Shown piece after piece: positions 60,378 through 64,000 of a stretch of 64,000 bases of DNA. The notes beneath the pieces were generated by a model, which ran no database searches, was not told where the DNA came from, and saw only the letters and a program-made list of their open reading frames with translations. Positions within the stretch are counted from its first letter, which is position 1, and every line of letters begins with the position of its first letter. This stretch comes from Cyclobacterium salsum (GTDB lineage Bacteria > Bacteroidota > Bacteroidia > Cytophagales > Cyclobacteriaceae), in the NCBI RefSeq assembly GCF_010119245.1, contig NZ_WNKG01000004.1, forward strand, positions 124,001-188,000. The letters are read 5' to 3'. The translations under genes were made by a program, and so were the position numbers.

Positions 60378-60872
60378 TTAATTTAGTTTTATGTCTTTAA
60401 CGAATTCCTCGACCAACTTCTTTTGAGCGGGCTCACTGGAAAGGTTTTGTCTCATTAGTTTTTCAGCTATCAACAGAGACATCTCAGCCACCTGTATCTT
60501 TACGTCCATCAAGGCCGCCTGCTTTTCCGTTTCAATAACTGCTTTGGCGTCTTCAATCATTTTGGCACCGGCATTGGCTGCTTCGCCTTTCGCATCCTCC
60601 ATTAACTTCGCCGCGTATTCATTGGCGGATTTCAGGATTTCATCCCGTTCAATCCGTGCCTCCTGAAGCAGTTTTTCATTCTCAGCGACCAGGTTGGCCA
60701 TTTCCATTTTAGCCTTTTCCGCTTCGTTAAGGGATGCCTCAATCGCTCCATCCCGCTCTTCTAATGCGGCCAGTATGGGATTCCAGGCAAACTTTGCCAA
60801 CAGGAAAAACAAGATGGCAAATCCTACCGTTTGCCAGATAATCAAACCTAAATCGGGGCTAATCAGATCCAT
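60378..60872 (-). CDS. atpF: ATP synthase F0 b subunit
   Basis: The 164-residue peripheral stalk subunit: one membrane helix (about 8-27, IIWQTVGFAILFFLLAKF) and a long polar coiled coil (about 30-160) rich in Ala, Glu and Lys. Conserved NPILAALEERDGAIE follows the helix. Typical of a homodimeric b subunit; no b' gene present. Confidence 0.95.
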   Translation of the reverse strand: MDLISPDLGLIIWQTVGFAILFFLLAKFAWNPILAALEERDGAIEASLNEAEKAKMEMANLVAENEKLLQEARIERDEILKSANEYAAKLMEDAKGEAANAGAKMIEDAKAVIETEKQAALMDVKIQVAEMSLLIAEKLMRQNLSSEPAQKKLVEEFVKDIKLN

Positions 60873-60955
60873 GGTGTCTATTCGTTATGCTTGTAATGGG
60901 ATTTGTTCAATTTTTAAAATAGGGGACCGGCCTATCGCCGCCCCCCATACTTTTG

Positions 60956-61213
60956 CTAGAAAGTTAAGTTGCCATTAAGTGCAATCAGCAGACAAACTAC
61001 CACTGCAAACAAGGAAACCACTTCAATAAGAGCAGCAATGATCAACATCGCAGTCTGGATTTTTCCAGCAGCCTCTGGCTGTCGTGCGATGCCTTCCATG
61101 GCTTGCCCACCGATTCTACCAATACCCAGACCTGCGCCTATCGCTACAATTCCGGCACCGATACCCGCACCCATAAGTGCAAAACCGGCAGTCAATAATA
61201 AAGAAGTCAACAT
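60956..61213 (-). CDS. atpE: ATP synthase F0 c subunit
   Basis: An 85-residue two-helix hairpin. The loop has the conserved Arg44-Gln45-Pro46 (ARQPEA) and the ion-binding carboxylate is Glu64 (ALIEVVSLF). The residues after Glu64 are Val-Val rather than the Ser/Thr of Na+-type rings, and the helix-1 position equivalent to the Na+-binding Gln is Ile, so a proton-driven ring is expected. Confidence 0.95.
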   Translation of the reverse strand: MLTSLLLTAGFALMGAGIGAGIVAIGAGLGIGRIGGQAMEGIARQPEAAGKIQTAMLIIAALIEVVSLFAVVVCLLIALNGNLTF

Positions 61214-61256
61214 ACTCGTTTTTTATTTAAATTAAATTGAACAAAGAAATTTCGAT

Positions 61257-62282
61257 TTAATGATCATGCCCATGTTCCGCCACAGCCGCACCAATGTACA
61301 TGGCCGAAAACAGGGTGAAAACATAAGCCTGAATGGTCGCCACCAATAATTCAATAACATTGATAAATACCACCATTAGGGTAGATGCCACTCCGACTGC
61401 ATAGGATTCAAATACAAAGATCAGCCCTATGAAACTCAGGATAACAATGTGCCCCGCTGTAATCGCTACAAATAACCTGACCGTTAGAGCAAAAGGCTTG
61501 GTAAATAAACCAATTATCTCCACGGGCACGATAATTAACAATAAGGGAAGTGGCACTCCCGGAGTGGCCACCACGTGTTTCCAATAAGCCTTGTTTCCAT
61601 TGAAGTTTGTAACAAAGAAGGTGATCATTGCCAATGTTACGGTGACCGCAATATTGCCTGTAAGGTTCGCTGCTCCAGGTAATAGGCCCAAAAGGTTCCC
61701 AATCCAGATGAAGAAGAAAAGGGACAACAAATAAGGCGTAAACTTTTTGTATTTGGGTCCGATATTGGGAAGGGCAATTTCATCCCGTACGAATACCACG
61801 ATGGGTTCCACAAAGGATGCGATCCCTTTCGGAGCCCTGTTGGGGTGCTTTTTATAATGTTTGGATGCTCCAAGCATCAGGTATAGCGTTACCCCTATCA
61901 CCAAAAATAGCATGGCTACGTTTTTGGTGATACTCACATCGATAAAACTCCTGCTTTCATCAACCGCCTGCAACTTGTCATTTTCATCTATATAATAGCC
62001 TTCATGTTCCACACCGAAATGGTGAGTTTCGGAATCTACAAAGGAGGAGGAAGAGAAAAATTCAAATCCTCTGTCTCCGGAATAGACAATGACCGGAAGC
62101 GGCAGGGTAATGTGCGTATGACCAAGGGTGGCAAAGTGCCATTCATGGGAGTCCTTGATATGGTGCATGATGAAACTTGTTTTGTCTTCATCCTCACCGG
62201 AAGCTGCCATGGAAACAGCGGAAAACGCCAGTAAAACTACTGACAATAAGAAACTTAACCTGATAAATTTGCGGAACATCAA
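61257..62282 (-). CDS. atpB: ATP synthase F0 a subunit
   Basis: A 341-residue subunit, longer than the E. coli one (271). The extra N-terminus has a signal-peptide-like segment (about 8-27) and a periplasmic stretch with many His (MHHIKDSHEWHF, GHTHI). The core has the membrane helices with the essential Arg in LTVRLFVAITAGH and ends AAVAEHGHDH. The extension is a Bacteroidota feature as far as I know. It starts 15 bases after the upstream hypothetical gene. Confidence 0.93.
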   Translation of the reverse strand: MMFRKFIRLSFLLSVVLLAFSAVSMAASGEDEDKTSFIMHHIKDSHEWHFATLGHTHITLPLPVIVYSGDRGFEFFSSSSFVDSETHHFGVEHEGYYIDENDKLQAVDESRSFIDVSITKNVAMLFLVIGVTLYLMLGASKHYKKHPNRAPKGIASFVEPIVVFVRDEIALPNIGPKYKKFTPYLLSLFFFIWIGNLLGLLPGAANLTGNIAVTVTLAMITFFVTNFNGNKAYWKHVVATPGVPLPLLLIIVPVEIIGLFTKPFALTVRLFVAITAGHIVILSFIGLIFVFESYAVGVASTLMVVFINVIELLVATIQAYVFTLFSAMYIGAAVAEHGHDH

Positions 62283-62297
62283 AATATTTTTTATCGC

Positions 62298-62687
62298 CTA
62301 TTTCGAATGAAGGCGCAAATTAGTTATTAAGCTGTACATATCAAACAATAAGTACAACAAATAAATGATAAAGAAATCTACTACAAACCAAAGTAAATTT
62401 TTATCACCTGCCCATAAAATAATAAAAACAAAGCCGATACTAAAAAGTAATCGGAGCACCGTGATGCCCAGGATCACCGATACCGAATTAAATGTTTCCA
62501 GTTTCATCAACAGGGTCGCCAACACACCGGTACTTCCGGTCAGCACCGCAAAAAAAAGCAACATGGCCCAAAAATGCCTGTGAAACCAGGGGCCGGGAAA
62601 TAAGACCTGTCCTCCCGCAGCTATCAAGGCCAAAAGCAGGGTGAAAACGGTGATTTTTACCAATCCTTTTATCTGAAGGGATTTCAT
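62298..62687 (-). CDS. Four-helix membrane protein, AtpI-like position
   Basis: A 129-residue protein with four hydrophobic helices (about 9-27, 40-60, 71-92 and 99-120) and short loops. No sequence motif identifies it, but position between the AtpZ-like gene and atpB is that of uncI/AtpI genes, which assist c-ring assembly in other bacteria. The upstream gap (62688-62823) carries two strong hairpins. Confidence 0.7.
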   Translation of the reverse strand: MKSLQIKGLVKITVFTLLLALIAAGGQVLFPGPWFHRHFWAMLLFFAVLTGSTGVLATLLMKLETFNSVSVILGITVLRLLFSIGFVFIILWAGDKNLLWFVVDFFIIYLLYLLFDMYSLITNLRLHSK

Positions 62688-62723
62688 ACGATTTTGATTT
62701 GCTTTTTAATGGCCATACGCCTG

Positions 62724-62742
62724 TCCCGATCTTAAATCGGGA
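62724..62742. repeat. Palindromic hairpin TCCCGAT-CTTAA-ATCGGGA
   Basis: A perfect 7-base stem with a 5-base loop in the gap between the two atpI-type genes. Its sequence resembles dispersed palindromes I recall from Cytophagia genomes, but no second copy was seen in this window. Confidence 0.6.
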
Positions 62743-62748
62743 GAATCT

Positions 62749-62796
62749 CGCTGTATGACTATTCATCCCACTGTGGGATGTATTCGTCATGTAGCG
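62749..62796. repeat. Long structured hairpin inside the atp operon
   Basis: Outer stem CGCTGTATGAC pairing with GTCATGTAGCG (two G-T wobbles), an internal loop of 4 and 5 bases, then inner stem CATCCCA / TGGGATG with a 3-base loop. It would form a stable RNA structure in the operon message between the two small membrane protein genes. Confidence 0.65.
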
Positions 62797-62823
62797 CAAA
62801 TCGGGGGTTTAGTTTGACGGGCC

Positions 62824-63057
62824 TTATCGATTTTCATCGGATTTGAGGGATCTAAAAAGCTGATAAAAAGCCAGGGAAAGCGAAAGAAAACAACCCAGCA
62901 GCAGGTATAATGGAAAAACCATGCCGCTTTTTAAATGGAGTTTGTAACCAAGCCATGTGCCCAGCGCGATGATCGCCCCCATCTGGAAAGCAAGTCCAAA
63001 ATATTTAACGTAAGCCGGTGGCTCAGTTTGAGGAGGCTTGTTGTTTGGGGTTGACAT
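62824..63057 (-). CDS. AtpZ/AtpI-family protein
   Basis: A 77-residue two-helix membrane protein: soluble N-terminus rich in Pro (NNKPPQTEPPAYVKY), helices at about 20-37 and 46-66. FGLAFQMGAIIALGTWLGYKL with G-x2-LG matches AtpZ (F0F1-type assembly factor, possible Mg2+ channel). Its start overlaps the bactofilin gene by 35 bases. Confidence 0.83.
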   Translation of the reverse strand: MSTPNNKPPQTEPPAYVKYFGLAFQMGAIIALGTWLGYKLHLKSGMVFPLYLLLGCFLSLSLAFYQLFRSLKSDENR

Positions 63058-63442
63058 GATCCCTGTCCACTTTTAACTGATTGTTAGTGCCCATATTGCA
63101 TTTTCCGTTAAACTCCGCACCATTTTCGATAATGAGCTTTTTGGTGTAAATATCCCCTATGATGAGCGCGGTTTTTTTGAGAAAAAGGGATTCCTCGCAT
63201 TGGATGTCACCATTGACCTGGCCTGAAATTTCCACTTCGGAGGCTTTCACATCGCCATTCACTTTTGCCGATTCTCCGATAATGATTTTCTGCTGTGAGT
63301 CCAGCGATCCCTCTACCGTACCTTCTACCCGGATATTTCCCTGGGACCCAATATTTCCAACGATTACCGTTCCCATTGCTACCAAATTGCTGGAGGTCAC
63401 CAGTTCATTGGTATTTCTTTTATCATCCGTGTTCTTTGCCAT
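63023..63442 (-). CDS. Bactofilin
   Basis: A 139-residue bactofilin (DUF583): N-terminal Asn/Thr-rich lead, then regular beta-helix turns with alternating hydrophobic strands and Gly turns (GTVIVGNIGSQGNIRVEGTV, GDVKASEVEISGQVNGDIQC, LIIGDIYTKKLIIENGAEF). Bactofilins polymerise into cytoplasmic membrane-associated filaments that place cell-wall enzymes. Directly downstream of an M23 peptidase gene (2-base gap), the classical bactofilin partner. Overlaps the AtpZ-like gene. Confidence 0.92.
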   Translation of the reverse strand: MAKNTDDKRNTNELVTSSNLVAMGTVIVGNIGSQGNIRVEGTVEGSLDSQQKIIIGESAKVNGDVKASEVEISGQVNGDIQCEESLFLKKTALIIGDIYTKKLIIENGAEFNGKCNMGTNNQLKVDRDHVNPKQQASSN

Positions 63443-63444
63443 AA

Positions 63445-64000
63445 TTAATCAAATGTTATGAATTCCCGGGGATCTAGCGGATTTCCTCTGTACCACAATT
63501 CCAGGTGCAAATGCTGGCCTGTGGTTTGTTCGCCTGTGTTGCCGATGATGGATACAATCTCACCACCACGCACAGGATCGCCAATAGCTTTCAATATTAC
63601 AGAATTATGTTTGTAAATCGAAATCAATTCATTCGAATGCTGTATTCCTACTACATAACCGGTATCCAGGGTCCAGCTGGCAAAAATGACGGTTCCATCT
63701 GCGACGGCCTTTACTGGCTCATTTTCCCCCGCTACCACGTCTATTCCAAAATGATTTCCCGAAGCCGAAAAACTGCTCGTCACCACTCCCTTCACTGGAG
63801 GGAAAAAATAATTATCGGTAAAGGTACTGCTACCCAGATTGCCAAAACCTCCTTCTTCGAGCGGTAGGGATTCGAATTCGCTGATTATTTGCTGGGTAGC
63901 ATCGCTACTCTTAAAGAGATCAATTTCCGATCGGTCCACTTGTTGTTCTCCCTGGTTTTCTGCTGGCTCCGTTTGTTCCTCATCCGTATCAGTTTCCCCG
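63445..64000 (-). CDS. M23-family metallopeptidase, 5' end beyond the window
   Basis: A partial protein of at least 185 codons running off the right edge. The visible N-terminal part is acidic (EEQTEPAENQGEQQ), then an M23 domain: HFGIDVV with the HxxxD zinc motif, NELISIYKHN and QHLHLEL with the HxH motif. It probably cleaves peptide crosslinks or stems of peptidoglycan in the periplasm; a membrane anchor would lie upstream. A GTG at 63939 is not needed as start since the frame continues. First visible gene of the bactofilin-ATP synthase operon. Confidence 0.88.
   Translation of the reverse strand, partial: GETDTDEEQTEPAENQGEQQVDRSEIDLFKSSDATQQIISEFESLPLEEGGFGNLGSSTFTDNYFFPPVKGVVTSSFSASGNHFGIDVVAGENEPVKAVADGTVIFASWTLDTGYVVGIQHSNELISIYKHNSVILKAIGDPVRGGEIVSIIGNTGEQTTGQHLHLELWYRGNPLDPREFITFD

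Noticed and set aside
60956-61213. Sodium-driven ATP synthase ring
   Set aside because: The residues that coordinate Na+ (Gln in helix 1, Ser/Thr after the Glu) are Ile and Val here, so a proton ring is expected.
1-64000. tRNA, rRNA, insertion sequences or prophage genes
   Set aside because: Intergenic regions were read on both strands; no cloverleaf with CCA end, transposase, integrase or phage structural gene was seen. Weak or unusual small RNAs could be missed by eye.

Overview
The window looks like a chromosomal segment of a Bacteroidota bacterium, most likely of the Cytophagia and possibly near Cyclobacteriaceae. The evidence is the gene content (bactofilin plus M23, type III pantothenate kinase, DUF4783, DUF493, DUF6787 and AtpZ/AtpI families, a TonB receptor with a carboxypeptidase-like N-terminal domain), Bacteroidota promoter elements (TTTG, about 19-20 bases, then TAnnTTTG) and weak Shine-Dalgarno sequences. 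I found no rRNA, tRNA, CRISPR array, prophage or insertion sequence. Most of the window is dense core metabolism.

Layout. 1-7.6 kb: the mazG 5' end, a small membrane protein, glmM with a cysteine desulfurase, a PLP dehydratase, then M23, M20 and alanine racemase genes and a META lipoprotein. 7.6-17.4 kb: purU, a SNF2 helicase, a LolC/E-type permease with rbfA, a large membrane protein, and a glyA-tatC-rpiB operon. 17.5-21.8 kb: a TonB receptor with ZnuD-like features and a His-rich small membrane protein. They are expressed divergently from a hypothetical gene through a strikingly symmetric promoter pair. An AEC transporter follows. 21.8-27.8 kb: an AsmA-like protein, an F420-type oxidoreductase, and an operon DUF493-phhB-rsmI-inositol monophosphatase.

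27.9-35.7 kb: an envelope cluster, transcribed leftward: coaX, beta-barrel, TPR, then lptC, small membrane protein, CNNM/CorC-like protein, and PpiD/SurA-like isomerase. 35.8-48.5 kb: anmK, a divergent Glu dehydrogenase relative, an NhaD-type antiporter, gpmI with a lipoprotein, nadC overlapping an ABC exporter on the opposite strand, DUF6787, aspartate kinase, ribH and a TPR membrane protein. 48.7-55 kb is the most accessory part: a Tat-exported PhoX-like protein, a 555-base AT-rich non-coding stretch leading into a tandem pair of unrecognised small paralogues, a secreted EEP-family protein, a Lys-rich mini-protein, a pore-less voltage-sensor-like membrane protein and an SGNH hydrolase. 55-57.1 kb: selD and mnmH (2-selenouridine in tRNA). 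57.2-64 kb: a leftward operon of M23 peptidase, bactofilin, atpZ-like, atpI-like, atpB, E, F, H, A and G. The beta and epsilon subunit genes are absent from this cluster.

No clearly new multi-gene system was found. The best leads are the tandem small paralogues with their unusual leader, the symmetric divergent promoter next to a possible zinc-uptake pair, the pore-less voltage sensor, and the strong hairpins inside the ATP synthase operon. All function calls come from reading motifs in the translations; no database search was run.
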